NCBI GenBank assembly: GCA_024640955.1
Contig: JAHEDZ010000016.1
Coordinates: forward strand, 22,677-86,676
Direction: 5' to 3'
Length of the DNA: 64,000 bases
Origin: Oceanospirillaceae bacterium
GTDB lineage: Bacteria; Pseudomonadota; Gammaproteobacteria; Pseudomonadales; Balneatricaceae
Position numbers and translations under genes: made by a program. Below the pieces are notes generated by a model. That model made no database searches. It was not told the origin of the DNA and saw only the letters and a program-made list of their open reading frames with translations. Below, piece after piece: positions 29,474 through 38,028 of the stretch; the stretch's first letter is position 1, and each line of letters starts with the position of its first letter.

Positions 29474-30439
29474 TTAACTGTTGTGAGTAATCTGTACACA
29501 GGCGAGGCTATTCTCTGCAGCCTTCGCCTTCTGTTGTTCAACCTCTGCCGCACGCAGCAGTTCGTGTAGTACCTCTTGCGCGCCAGACCGATCGACTCGC
29601 AGCCCATCATCATGCACGATCGAACTACAACCGGCGTAAACGCTGACACTGCCCTGATCAGCATCTATCTTCCGAAGCTTCCCTTGCAGTTGCGACAACA
29701 ATTTTTCGCTATCCGAAGCGAAACCATCATTAGAGCACGCCGGTATTAGTGCTACAAACTGGTCCGCCATATGCCGGCCCAGCAAGATCTCTATATTCTC
29801 AAACTCTTCAGCAACCCTTTGCAATTCTTGGGCCACAATTTTCAATATTCGATCACCCTCGCGGTATCCCGCTTTGGCATTGATCGCTGTCATACCCTCA
29901 ACATTGATAATCATCAATGCGCTGGTCGCGCCACTAAAAAGACGTTTGATCAGCTCTATGGAACCACGACTCACAAGAGCCTCGCGCTGCATCAGACCGG
30001 TAAGAGGATCGAGCATCAAACTTGAGCTGAGTCTATTAAATCTCTTACTAATTTCAAGGAAAGAGCGCACACGTAGCTGTAGGCGTGCGAAGCTCATCGG
30101 CTTCTCGATGAAGTCCAGTCCGCCAGCCTGATAGGCCAAGCGCTCCATCGAGGAGTCAGCAAACGCACTGTAGAAGATAACCGGCACGAATTGATCGCCA
30201 CTGAAGTGCTGAGAAAGTCGTTCGCAGAATTCGATACCGTTCATCTGCCCAAGCACGATATCGGCGATCACCAGGTCGACGCGACCACCCCGACCCAAAA
30301 AATTCAGCGCATTTTCGGCGTTTGAGAAGGTGACCACATTGGCTAAATCCGAAAGGCAATCGATCAAAGACTGTTCGGTGGTTGGGTCATCCTCGACAAC
30401 CATAATCGTTGGTTTTTCGCGTTTGAGTCGTTCGATCAT
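29474..30439 (-). CDS. Response regulator with degenerate GGDEF domain
   Basis: 321 residues. The receiver begins IMVVEDDPTTEQSL with the phosphoacceptor Asp in DLVIADIVLGQMNG and the Lys in FIEKPMSFAR. A GGDEF-type domain follows (DPLTGLMQREAL, REGDRILKIVAQEL), but the signature loop reads GRHMADQF instead of GGDEF. Diguanylate cyclase activity is therefore unlikely; it may bind GTP or c-di-GMP or serve as an output scaffold. It starts the minus-strand signalling block, 44 bp upstream of the CheB-CheR gene. Confidence 0.87.
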   Translation of the reverse strand: MIERLKREKPTIMVVEDDPTTEQSLIDCLSDLANVVTFSNAENALNFLGRGGRVDLVIADIVLGQMNGIEFCERLSQHFSGDQFVPVIFYSAFADSSMERLAYQAGGLDFIEKPMSFARLQLRVRSFLEISKRFNRLSSSLMLDPLTGLMQREALVSRGSIELIKRLFSGATSALMIINVEGMTAINAKAGYREGDRILKIVAQELQRVAEEFENIEILLGRHMADQFVALIPACSNDGFASDSEKLLSQLQGKLRKIDADQGSVSVYAGCSSIVHDDGLRVDRSGAQEVLHELLRAAEVEQQKAKAAENSLACVQITHNS

Positions 30440-30566
30440 TGGTATCCTATGAATATCAAAACCGGACCGCTTGGTCGCCGCCCGCGCCGCTTACAGCAAT
30501 ATAGCTGTGGTTCGCCGTCAATGCCATGATTGTGCTGGATTCCAGCGCCGAATCATAGATATAAAA

Positions 30567-30590
30567 ACGGCTAATTCATGACTTAGCCGT
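30567..30590 (-). terminator. Rho-independent terminator
   Basis: On the minus strand ACGGCTA pairs with TAGCCGT across a 10-base loop and is followed by TTTTTAT. It lies downstream of the sulfatase remnant. Confidence 0.7.
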
Positions 30591-30619
30591 GAACTAGCCT
30601 AGTTTCAATTGAGTTTGCT

Positions 30620-31042
30620 CTAGCGCTGCGGCATATCCGCCCGGCCATAGCCAAGGCTGACGCTCGCATCTTCCGGAATAACAGGAATACTTTGATTCCA
30701 CTCCAACCAAACCTGGCGCATCTGATCCAGTCTGTCAGGGTGGTTTTTCGCCTGATTAGCCCGCTCGCGCGCATCGTTGACAACGTTGAATAGGTATTCA
30801 TGCTCATCAACTTTGAGGTACTTCCATTCGCCCATGCGGTAGGCGCGTTGATCGCGGTGATTCATACGCCAAAACAGAGGACGCTCGAAGCTCTCAACTT
30901 CGCCTTTTAACACTGGCGTAAGATCGACACCATCGGTGGCATGGCTTGGATCTGAATCACCACCGCCAATTTTCATCAAGGTGTACGACCAATCCATGGT
31001 CATGCAGTGCTGGGCGCTCTTGTAGCTCGCGTTTAGAACTGG
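30620..31042 (-). pseudogene. Sulfatase C-terminal remnant
   Basis: About 140 codons to a TAG stop, without a plausible start. The segment YKSAQHCMTMDWSYTLMKIGGG and DGVDLTPVLKGE, then FWRMNHRDQRAYRMGEWKYL, matches the C-terminal third of alkaline-phosphatase-fold sulfatases. The N-terminal part with the formylglycine cysteine motif is absent: upstream sequence changes abruptly at about 31025-31042 into a LysR remnant on the other strand. It still has its terminator. A deletion that removed the middle of two genes is the simplest reading. Confidence 0.75.
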
Positions 31043-31464
31043 CGCAGGATAACCTGTCAGTTTATGCGGCTAGCACACACCCGTTGGCGCGAAAGAGCCC
31101 TTTAACACTGGAGGACTTCGCTGACGCAGACTGGGTCTCATTGGGGCACGCTAACCCGTTCGAACGTCAGGCAATGGAGCTACTTAACACCGGGGGCGTA
31201 TCGAAAATCAGAACCCCGGTAGTGTTTCGCAATGACGGTGCCATGCTCCTCGAGCTACTTGCTCGGGGTAGACATCTAGCAGTATTACCAGATCTACCGC
31301 TACGTGCCGCCAACGACGATGGCCGCTTCACCCGCCTCGACTTCAACGCCAAGCAGACGACAGAACGCAACCTCTACCTGTGGGTACGGGACGAGTTTGG
31401 TGGGACACCGGTTGCTACAACACTCTTTGAAATTCTCAAACAGCGATTCGCAAAGTTCGCATAA
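31028..31464 (+). pseudogene. LysR-type regulator C-terminal remnant
   Basis: About 145 residues from LELAQDNLSVYAASTHPLARKSPLTL to the stop, with FRNDGAMLLELLARGRHLAVLPDLP: the C-terminal half of a LysR effector-binding domain. The DNA-binding helix-turn-helix half is missing. The frame remains open upstream to 30946, but that part is antisense to the sulfatase remnant and not homologous. It is convergent with the HMG-CoA-lyase gene and may be the relic of that operon's regulator. Confidence 0.72.
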
Positions 31465-31465
31465 C

Positions 31466-31555
31466 CCGCTGAAGAAGGGATCTTGGCGCAGCGAAGGTCG
31501 CGACCTAACACATATCGCGTCATTCGCCTTCGGTTCGCAGCATTCCTACAGTGGG
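31466..31555. repeat. REP-like inverted repeat pair
   Basis: Left copy TGAAGAAGGGATCTTGGCGCAGCGAAGG and right copy, read on the minus strand, CTGTAGGAATGCTGCGAACCGAAGG. It fills the gap between the LysR remnant and the converging lyase gene. Confidence 0.6.
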
Positions 31556-32491
31556 TTATCCGAAATTCTTTGGTAATCCAGCCCGAGCAATCCCTCCGTA
31601 CAAAGGCTCATCCGGCATAGACTCCTCGATAACCACCCTCGCCTGCACCAACTTAGCGATATCCACGCCCGTGTCGTACCCCATCTTCTCAAACATAAAT
31701 AACAGGTCCTCAATCACGACATTACCGGTTGCACCGGGCGCGAACGGGCAACCGCCAAGACCTGCCAAGGATGCATCAAAGATACGGGCACCCGCCTCAA
31801 CAGCCGCTGCCGCATTGGCAAGACCCGTACCCCTAGTATTGTGCAGGTGGACTGTATACGGCCGCTGACCCATCATTTCTGTCATACGCAAGCAGAGCGC
31901 GCGCACCTCTGTGGGGCCGGCATAGCCCACGGTATCCGCCACACCTACCGTATCGACTCCTGCAGCGATGCACTCACCCGCTAGACGTATCACCTCATCG
32001 GTATCGACATCGCCGGCAATCGAACACCCAAAGGACATCGAGATAATACAATTCAGAAGCGTCCGCGATCTGGACTGGTTACGCGATTCAACCGCATGAT
32101 GTATTGCCTCAATGCTCGCCTCGCGACTGCGCCGTGCGTTGGCCTGGTTATGTTCTTCAGTAGCAGAGAGCACCAATGTCAGTTCATCAACACCCGCCTT
32201 AAGCGCTTCATTGATACCACGTTCATTGATAACCAGAGCGATCGCGGTAGCGCCCGGCAGAGACTGAATATGAGCGACAATATCACGCACGTCAGCAAAC
32301 TGCGGAAAGCGTGAAACGGGCAGGAAAGAGCCCGCTTCAAAATGACGCACGCCCGCCGCATACTCCAGATTAATCCAGCGCTTCTTCTGTTCCGTGTTCG
32401 GGAACGTATCAGCCATCTGGATACCATCGCGTAAACCTACTTCCCGTACCACTAGCTGCCCGTTGGGGTAAACCTCGTTCAAGCGGCTCAT
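31556..32491 (-). CDS. Hydroxymethylglutaryl-CoA lyase-like protein
   Basis: 311 residues of the HMGL-like TIM-barrel family. VVREVGLRDGIQ carries the Arg-Asp metal/substrate pair, TVHLHNTRGTGLANAAAA has the metal-binding His-x-His, and GLGGCPFAPGATGNVVIED contains the active-site cysteine loop. It would split HMG-CoA or a related 3-hydroxyacyl-CoA into acetyl-CoA and a keto acid. It lies three bases after the CoA-transferase, so the pair probably activates and cleaves one acid substrate. Confidence 0.88.
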   Translation of the reverse strand: MSRLNEVYPNGQLVVREVGLRDGIQMADTFPNTEQKKRWINLEYAAGVRHFEAGSFLPVSRFPQFADVRDIVAHIQSLPGATAIALVINERGINEALKAGVDELTLVLSATEEHNQANARRSREASIEAIHHAVESRNQSRSRTLLNCIISMSFGCSIAGDVDTDEVIRLAGECIAAGVDTVGVADTVGYAGPTEVRALCLRMTEMMGQRPYTVHLHNTRGTGLANAAAAVEAGARIFDASLAGLGGCPFAPGATGNVVIEDLLFMFEKMGYDTGVDIAKLVQARVVIEESMPDEPLYGGIARAGLPKNFG

Positions 32492-32494
32492 GGC

Positions 32495-33619
32495 TTACCC
32501 CTCGAAGAATTCATCGTTGTGCTGACCGATCTCCGGCAGGTCCAACTGCACCGGTAGGAAAGGATCGCCGTCTATCTCAATCGGTAGACCGGGCGCTCTG
32601 AAGGTCTGACCGCCATCAACAGACTCAAATAGACCATTCGGACGATTCACATGGGGGTCATCATACATCTCAGCGGGTCTTGCGATAGGAGCAAAGGAGA
32701 GCCCCGCCGCTTCAAACTCTCGAGCCAGAGACTCGAAGCTTTGCTGTTTTATCGCCTCAGCAAAAATTGGTAGCGTCCAACTGCGCGCACGAATCTGATC
32801 GGGCCGTGTCTGCAAACGCTCATCTTCAAGCAGGTTCTCGAGCTGCAGAATTTTACACAGCGAGTTCCAGTGCCCCTCTGTAACGGCGCTGACAAACATC
32901 TGTTTCCCGGACTGAGTCTCAAAAATGTCGTAGACCGCCCAGGAGAAGTTGCGCTCGGGCATCGGCGGCTCCTCTTTGCCCTCAAGGTCAAACTGCACCA
33001 TGTGCTGGGAGACTAGGAACAGACAGTTCTCGAACAGGCCGATACGCAGTGCATGCCCCTCACCATCGCGCTCCCGCGCCAGCAGCGTAGAGACCACGGC
33101 AAAGGCGCCAAACAATCCGGCCATGATGTCATTAGCAGATGAGCCAATACGCAGTGGGCGACCGGTAGGCCCGGTCATGTAGGCCATCCCTGTCATCATC
33201 TGCACCACCTCATCCATCGCGGTACGGGTCTCGTAGGGCCCGTGAAGGAATCCTTTACAGGAGGCGAGTATCATCTGCGGATAACGCTCGCGCAATTGCG
33301 AAGGTGCTAACCCCATCTTCTCGAGTGACTCATCACGAAAGTTCTCAACGAACACATCAGCCGTCGCCAGCAGGCGGTGCAATTTCTCCCGATCTTCAGG
33401 CTTTTTGATATCCAAGCTGACCGACTTTTTACCTCGGTTAAAAGTTGGGAAGAAGCCGCGCCCCATCCCGCTGAGGTCGCGGGTTTTATCACCGCCGGGC
33501 GGCTCAATTTTAATCACCTCAGCGCCCATAAACGCGAGAAACATGCCACAGGACGGCCCCATAATCATGTGGCTCATCTCAACGACGCGCACGCCTTCTA
33601 ATGGTCTCGCTGCACTCAT
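32495..33619 (-). CDS. CaiB/BaiF (class III) CoA-transferase
   Basis: 374 residues from MSAARPLEGVRVVEMSH, with GAEVIKIEPPGGD, NRGKKSVSLDIKKPEDR, the catalytic Asp in RTAMDEVVQMMTGMAYMTG, and PDQIRARS. GGGAGAGAGGA precedes the ATG at 33619; an open extension to 33682 is not supported. It transfers CoA between carboxylic acids. With the lyase downstream it would form the CoA thioester that is then cleaved. Confidence 0.87.
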   Translation of the reverse strand: MSAARPLEGVRVVEMSHMIMGPSCGMFLAFMGAEVIKIEPPGGDKTRDLSGMGRGFFPTFNRGKKSVSLDIKKPEDREKLHRLLATADVFVENFRDESLEKMGLAPSQLRERYPQMILASCKGFLHGPYETRTAMDEVVQMMTGMAYMTGPTGRPLRIGSSANDIMAGLFGAFAVVSTLLARERDGEGHALRIGLFENCLFLVSQHMVQFDLEGKEEPPMPERNFSWAVYDIFETQSGKQMFVSAVTEGHWNSLCKILQLENLLEDERLQTRPDQIRARSWTLPIFAEAIKQQSFESLAREFEAAGLSFAPIARPAEMYDDPHVNRPNGLFESVDGGQTFRAPGLPIEIDGDPFLPVQLDLPEIGQHNDEFFEG

Positions 33620-33753
33620 TCCTCTCTCCCGGCCGACACTCTCTATTTTCTGCAGGCTAACGGCAAAAGAGGTTCGCATCAATCTACCCCCTGGTTTAAA
33701 ATTTCGCTCCTGTAACTAAACCCACACCACCTTATCAAGAGGCGAGCGTAAAG

Positions 33754-34662
33754 ATGGTACAGATCGGTTTTTTGGATGGCGGTACAGGGCAAGAGATCTA
33801 CAAACGCGCAGGCAAGCCTGATGCTCGCCTCTGGTCTGTTGAAGTGCTCCTCAAGCAGCCTGAGCTTGTGACCCAGGTTCATGCGGATTTCATTGCGGCG
33901 GGCTGTCGTACATTGACACTCAATACCTACACCGCCACCCCAACGCGACTCGAAGGGGCTGGTATTGCAGATCGGCAAAACCAGATCTTTGCGAAAGCTA
34001 AGCAAGCGATGAGTGAGGCAATTGCTCTAGCCGGCCCCGATGTTGAGTGTGCGGGTTGCCTACCGCCGCTACATGGCAGCTACCTAGCAGACCCACCGAG
34101 GAGCTTCGAATCGATGCTGCCGGAGTTTCAGCGACTGTGCGAGCTGCAGTCAGACCAGGACCTGCTGCTGATAGAGACCATGTCGAATAGCACTGAGGCG
34201 CGTGCTGCCTGCGCAGCAGCAACTGAAACCGGACTGCTCTACACCCTAGGATTGCGGGTCGAATCCGACGGAAAGTTGAGGTCAGGTGAGAGCCTCGAGC
34301 GCGTCATTGAAGCCTGCCTCCCCTACAACCCAGATGGCATCTGGCTAAATTGCAGCGCTCCGGAGGACATCAACGAAGCGTTACTTCGACTGCAGCCATT
34401 TAATCTGCCGTTCGGTGCCTACGCCAACGGTTTCATATCCGTGGAGGCGCTGGCGGCGGGTAATTCAGTGGCACTTTTGGGCGAACGCTCAGATGTAACC
34501 CCCGAGGTTTATGCACAGCTTGCAAAGCACTGGGTTAGCGAGGGGGCACAGTTGATCGGCGGCTGCTGCGAAGTGACCGCCGAACATATGCGAGTGACTG
34601 CCGAGCAACTTAACCTGGCGGGACACCAGTTAGCGAAGGTGTCAGAGCTGTTGAAAGGCTAG
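33754..34662 (+). CDS. Homocysteine S-methyltransferase family protein
   Basis: 302 residues. DGGTGQEIYKRAG at the N-terminus, ADFIAAGCRTLTLNTYTATP, and the zinc-binding cysteines in WLNCSAPE and IGGCCEVTAEH are the family signatures (Pfam S-methyl_trans). It moves a methyl group from a donor such as S-methylmethionine or betaine to homocysteine. Length fits MmuM-like enzymes rather than MetH. It is divergent from the CoA-transferase and appears to stand alone. Confidence 0.87.
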   Translation: MVQIGFLDGGTGQEIYKRAGKPDARLWSVEVLLKQPELVTQVHADFIAAGCRTLTLNTYTATPTRLEGAGIADRQNQIFAKAKQAMSEAIALAGPDVECAGCLPPLHGSYLADPPRSFESMLPEFQRLCELQSDQDLLLIETMSNSTEARAACAAATETGLLYTLGLRVESDGKLRSGESLERVIEACLPYNPDGIWLNCSAPEDINEALLRLQPFNLPFGAYANGFISVEALAAGNSVALLGERSDVTPEVYAQLAKHWVSEGAQLIGGCCEVTAEHMRVTAEQLNLAGHQLAKVSELLKG

Positions 34663-34756
34663 AACCTCTCCTGCAAGCGCACTTACTGCAGGCTTGCCAA
34701 AGCCCGAGCGACACCGGATACTCATTTTCCAAACCCTAATGACCGAGGAGACTCTG

Positions 34757-35254
34757 GTGACACAGATCAGTAAAGATAAAGTCGTGCAGTTTTTCTACAC
34801 CCTGTCAGATACTGACGGCAATCAGATCGAGACCAATCGTGATACCAATCCAATGGCCTACCTGCACGGCCACAACGGCATGCTTGGCGCCATAGAAGCA
34901 GAGCTGGAGGGCAAGAGCGCCGGTGACGTTTTATCAATCACCCTAAGCCCAGATCAGGCTCATGGCGAACGACAGCCAGACTCAGAAATTCGCGTTCCAA
35001 TGAAACATCTTCAGGGTCTACCCAAAGGTCAGCGCAGCTGGAAGCCGGGTATGGTTGCCGTGGTAAAAACGGAGCAAGGGATGCGTCAGGTAACTGTGGT
35101 TAAACCGGGCCTGAAGATGGTAACCATCGATACTAACCACCCGCTCGCGGGCCAGACGCTCGGCTACGACATTGAAGTGGTTGATGTGCGCGATGCAACA
35201 GCAGAAGAGATCGCCCACGGTCATGCTCATGGTGTTGGCGGCCATCAGCACTAA
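34757..35254 (+). CDS. FKBP-type peptidyl-prolyl isomerase, SlyD-like
   Basis: 165 residues, starting at a GTG (MTQISKDKVVQFFYTL) with GAGGAG exactly six bases upstream; longer open frames to 34694 lack this. The FKBP half-domains flank an insert-in-flap chaperone domain (MAYLHGHNGMLGAIEAELEGKSAGD, then QAHGERQP). The C-terminus is short and His-rich (HGHAHGVGGHQH), much shorter than the metal-binding tail of E. coli SlyD. It assists protein folding and may bind nickel weakly. Confidence 0.88.
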   Translation: MTQISKDKVVQFFYTLSDTDGNQIETNRDTNPMAYLHGHNGMLGAIEAELEGKSAGDVLSITLSPDQAHGERQPDSEIRVPMKHLQGLPKGQRSWKPGMVAVVKTEQGMRQVTVVKPGLKMVTIDTNHPLAGQTLGYDIEVVDVRDATAEEIAHGHAHGVGGHQH

Positions 35255-35320
35255 TCTAGAGGACGATAGTCTCTTTTGGCTAGTTTCTTTTGGCCAATCT
35301 CTTCTAGAGGACATGTTGAA

Positions 35321-35467
35321 GTGGGTATGACTGCGTTGCTGCAGTCCAATCAACTGCTGCAATTGCGCGAGCAATATAATGAGATCTTTATCGAGGAGCG
35401 TATTGAGAGCTTTGCAGTCAAATTACTGAAGGACTCTACAGACACAAATGGAATCTCAGCCATATAA
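35321..35467 (+). CDS. Possible small protein, about 48 residues
   Basis: GTG at 35321 with AGAGGA nine bases upstream, or ATG at 35327. The peptide (MTALLQSNQLLQLREQYNEI...) is amphipathic and helix-prone. The stop lies at the left edge of the 58-bp direct repeat. No family is recognised; it could be a remnant of a longer gene. Confidence 0.35.
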   Translation: MGMTALLQSNQLLQLREQYNEIFIEERIESFAVKLLKDSTDTNGISAI

Positions 35468-35523
35468 ACAAAAAGCCCCGCTGATGCGGGGCTTTTTGTT
35501 TATATGGCGGTCAGAGAGGGATT
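35466..35523. repeat. Left copy of 58-bp direct repeat (att-like)
   Basis: Identical over 58 bp to 35632-35689. It contains a copy of the tRNA-Ser terminator (35470-35497) and the last 19 bases of the tRNA gene including CCA. 108 bp separate the copies. Confidence 0.9.
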
Positions 35524-35631
35524 GACTCATTTCGGCTCGTGGCCGAAATGCCCCTGCGGGCGCCTTCGGCGGTCCAAAACGCTTTCGCGTTTTGTCGAAC
35601 CCTCTTCTCGGGTTCTTATCCACTACCCAAC
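35524..35631. other. Hairpin-rich spacer between the direct repeats
   Basis: 108 bp made largely of perfect small palindromes: TTTCGGC/GCCGAAA, AAAACGC/GCGTTTT and GAACCC/GGGTTC. No integrase or other gene fits. It may be the scar of an excised element or a decayed second tRNA-flanking unit. Confidence 0.5.
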
Positions 35632-35689
35632 AAACAAAAAGCCCCGCTGATGCGGGGCTTTTTGTTTATATGGCGGTCAGAGAGGGATT
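35632..35689. repeat. Right copy of 58-bp direct repeat (att-like)
   Basis: Includes the functional tRNA-Ser 3' end (35671-35689) and its terminator. Identical to 35466-35523. Confidence 0.9.
35636..35663 (-). terminator. Terminator of tRNA-Ser
   Basis: GCCCCGC TGAT GCGGGGC stem flanked by A5 and T5, so it can act on both strands. It lies eight bases beyond the tRNA 3' end. A second identical copy is at 35470-35497. Confidence 0.9.
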
Positions 35690-35758
35690 CGAACCCTCGG
35701 TACGTTGCCGTACAGCCGCTTTCCAGGCGACCTCCTTCGACCACTCGGACACCTGACC
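35671..35758 (-). tRNA. tRNA-Ser (anticodon GGA)
   Basis: 88 nt including an encoded CCA. Read on the minus strand the acceptor GGTCAGG pairs with TCTGACC, the anticodon loop is CTGGAAA (anticodon GGA, decoding UCC/UCU), there is a long variable arm, and the T arm has GGTTCGAAT. The long variable arm is the serine hallmark. A promoter lies at 35816-35843 and a terminator at 35636-35663. Confidence 0.95.
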
Positions 35759-35815
35759 TAAACTGGTGTGCGCATCGGCGATTTGTGCATTCGGCCGATA
35801 GCGAGTGAGCGCGGC

Positions 35816-35843
35816 ATTGTATCAGCTTTTAGTTAAAGCTCAA
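35816..35843 (-). promoter_or_regulatory. tRNA-Ser promoter
   Basis: On the minus strand TTGAGC (35843-35838) and TACAAT (35821-35816) are separated by 16 bp, followed by a G/C-rich discriminator GCCGCGC as usual for stringently controlled stable-RNA promoters. Confidence 0.7.
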
Positions 35844-35940
35844 GCGCTTAAAGAGCGCAAAATAGTCCCGTTGCGCGCTGTATCTGCTGGGGCTTTTCTA
35901 TAGAATGTCGAGCAACGATTTTATGGTTTTGGAGTTGTCG

Positions 35941-36915
35941 ATGTTGTGGCCGGTTGTGGCAGTGGTTGTAGGTTTAATTATACTGGTGTGGAGTGCAGAC
36001 CGTTTTGTTGATGGCGCCGCTGCAACAGCGCGTCATCTGGGTATGCCAACGCTACTGATCGGTATGGTAATCATCGGCTTCGGGACCTCTGCACCAGAGA
36101 TGGTTGTTTCGGCGTTAGCGGCAATGCAGGGGAACCCAGGCTTGGCGCTCGGTAACGGTTTTGGCTCCAACATTACCAATATCGCGCTGATTCTTGGCCT
36201 TACCGCTATTCTCGCCCCTATCGCTGTGCAGTCTCGCATTCTTAAGGCCGAGCTACCGGTATTGATGGCTGCAACACTGTTGGTCGGTGCCCTGCTCTAT
36301 GATCTTGAGATTAGTCGTCTCGACGCTTGGATTATGCTAATCACCTTTTTTGCTATTATGGTCTGGTCGATCTGGCGCGGTATGCGCCAGCCCAAGGATA
36401 CGCTGGCTGATGATATCGCGCATGAGCTTGACGATGATCAGATGCCCATGGGCAGAGCAATTCTATGGTTACTGATTGGCTTAGCGCTGTTGATCGCAAG
36501 CTCACGGCTGCTGGTTTGGGGCGCAGTGGATATTGCTAGCGCGCTGGGTGTCAGTGATCTGATCATCGGACTCACTATCGTTGCCATCGGCACCTCACTG
36601 CCCGAGCTCGCTTCATCAATCATCGCGGTGCGCAAGAATGAGCATGATCTGGCCATCGGCAATGTGATTGGCAGCAACCTGTTTAACACATTGGCTGTTG
36701 TCGGCATTGCGGGCGCAATACACCCATTGAGTGTGGCCGCAGAGGTACTCAGTCGTGACTGGATGGTGATGACCGGCCTAACCCTCTCCCTCTTTGTTCT
36801 GGGTTATGGTGTGCTTGGGCGCGGCCGTATAAACCGCGTCGAGGGCGGGTTGTTGCTTGCAGCTTACGTTAGCTACGCCGGCTACCTCTTCTACACTCTG
36901 GCACAGGCCATCTAA
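35941..36915 (+). CDS. yrbG: Calcium/sodium antiporter, YrbG-like
   Basis: 324 residues, two homologous sets of five membrane helices. The paired alpha-repeats are GFGTSAPEMVVSALAA with GNGFGSNITNIALILG, and AIGTSLPELASSIIAV with GNVIGSNLFNTLAVVG, the CaCA-superfamily signature. It exchanges Na+ for Ca2+ across the inner membrane. The ATG at 35941 has GGAG six bases upstream and is preferred over upstream ATGs at 35905 and 35923. Confidence 0.9.
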   Translation: MLWPVVAVVVGLIILVWSADRFVDGAAATARHLGMPTLLIGMVIIGFGTSAPEMVVSALAAMQGNPGLALGNGFGSNITNIALILGLTAILAPIAVQSRILKAELPVLMAATLLVGALLYDLEISRLDAWIMLITFFAIMVWSIWRGMRQPKDTLADDIAHELDDDQMPMGRAILWLLIGLALLIASSRLLVWGAVDIASALGVSDLIIGLTIVAIGTSLPELASSIIAVRKNEHDLAIGNVIGSNLFNTLAVVGIAGAIHPLSVAAEVLSRDWMVMTGLTLSLFVLGYGVLGRGRINRVEGGLLLAAYVSYAGYLFYTLAQAI

Positions 36916-36939
36916 CCACAGCTAATAAGGAACATCGGC

Positions 36940-37896
36940 ATGCTGCGCGGATTTGCACTAGACGCTAATAAGTTGCGTGAACGAGAACTAGATGCCGATG
37001 ACCGCCTAGCCCAACTGCAATCACTCTGCTGGATTGACCTGCAGGACCCCACCGAGGAGGAGCGGCTCTGGGTTGAACAGTGCCACCCCCAGGCGCTACC
37101 GGAGGCGGATGAAGTTGACGAGATCGAGTCCAGTGCCCGTTACTTCATTGAGGGCCGCGATATCCATGTCCACTCTCTATTCTTAACCCAGAGCGAAGGT
37201 CGCTACAACACCACAACCGTGGCTTTTACATTGGCGCCAGAACGCCTACTCAGTTTCCACGACGCTGATCTGGCAGACTTTCGCTTAATTCGCCTACGTG
37301 CGCGCCGTGGCTGGATTGAGACCAGCAACCCGCTTCAGCTGCTGACCACCATATTCACTCAGAAGGTCGATAACCTCGCCGACCAACTTGAAGATCTGCA
37401 CACAGAACTCGAAGAGATTGGCCACGAGGTTTTAGAGAGCCAGAGCAGTGGCTCACATGCACAGGCCTTGGATCGCCTTGCACGACTGGAGGACTCCAAC
37501 GGCAAAATTCGCCTCTGCCTTATGGACACCCAACGCTCCATCTCGTTCTTGATGCGCCACATTCGTAATCAAGCCGAAGAGCAGGACGCGTGTCGGGAGA
37601 TTCTTCGCGACCTGGACACACTGATGTCCCACGCCACCTTCATGTTTGAGAAGATCAACTTCCTGATGGACGCTGCTCTGGGCTTTATCAATATCCGCCA
37701 AAACCAGATCATCAAGACCTTCTCGATCGCTGCAGTGGTCTTTCTACCACCTACGCTGGTAGCAAGCATCTATGGTATGAACTTCGCGCACATGCCTGAA
37801 CTGCAATGGAGCGCAGGCTATCCCTTCGCACTCAGTGCTATGTTGGTCTCTGGTATTGCCCCCTACCTATTCTTCAAACATAAAGGCTGGCTCTGA
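36940..37896 (+). CDS. corA: CorA-family magnesium/cobalt transporter
   Basis: 318 residues: a soluble alpha/beta funnel domain, a long stalk helix and two C-terminal membrane helices separated by YGMNFAHMPE, the signature GMN pore loop. CorA is a pentameric Mg2+ (and Co2+, Ni2+) channel. AAGGA lies eight bases before the ATG. It starts 24 bp after yrbG and is probably co-transcribed. Confidence 0.92.
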   Translation: MLRGFALDANKLRERELDADDRLAQLQSLCWIDLQDPTEEERLWVEQCHPQALPEADEVDEIESSARYFIEGRDIHVHSLFLTQSEGRYNTTTVAFTLAPERLLSFHDADLADFRLIRLRARRGWIETSNPLQLLTTIFTQKVDNLADQLEDLHTELEEIGHEVLESQSSGSHAQALDRLARLEDSNGKIRLCLMDTQRSISFLMRHIRNQAEEQDACREILRDLDTLMSHATFMFEKINFLMDAALGFINIRQNQIIKTFSIAAVVFLPPTLVASIYGMNFAHMPELQWSAGYPFALSAMLVSGIAPYLFFKHKGWL

Positions 37897-38028
37897 AATT
37901 AATCGGTTCACTGCGGCTAAGTTGGCCGTGTGCTCCAGAGTGATAAAAGCCATATGGATGAGTAATGTTGGCATTAAGGTTGCTTGAGGTTGTCAATATC
38001 TGTGTTTACGGAAAGGATATTCACCCAC

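Noticed and set aside
30946..31027. N-terminal extension of the LysR frame
   Set aside because: It is antisense to the sulfatase remnant and shows no helix-turn-helix.
35539..35808. 89-codon plus-strand ORF
   Set aside because: It runs through the hairpin-rich spacer and antisense across tRNA-Ser.
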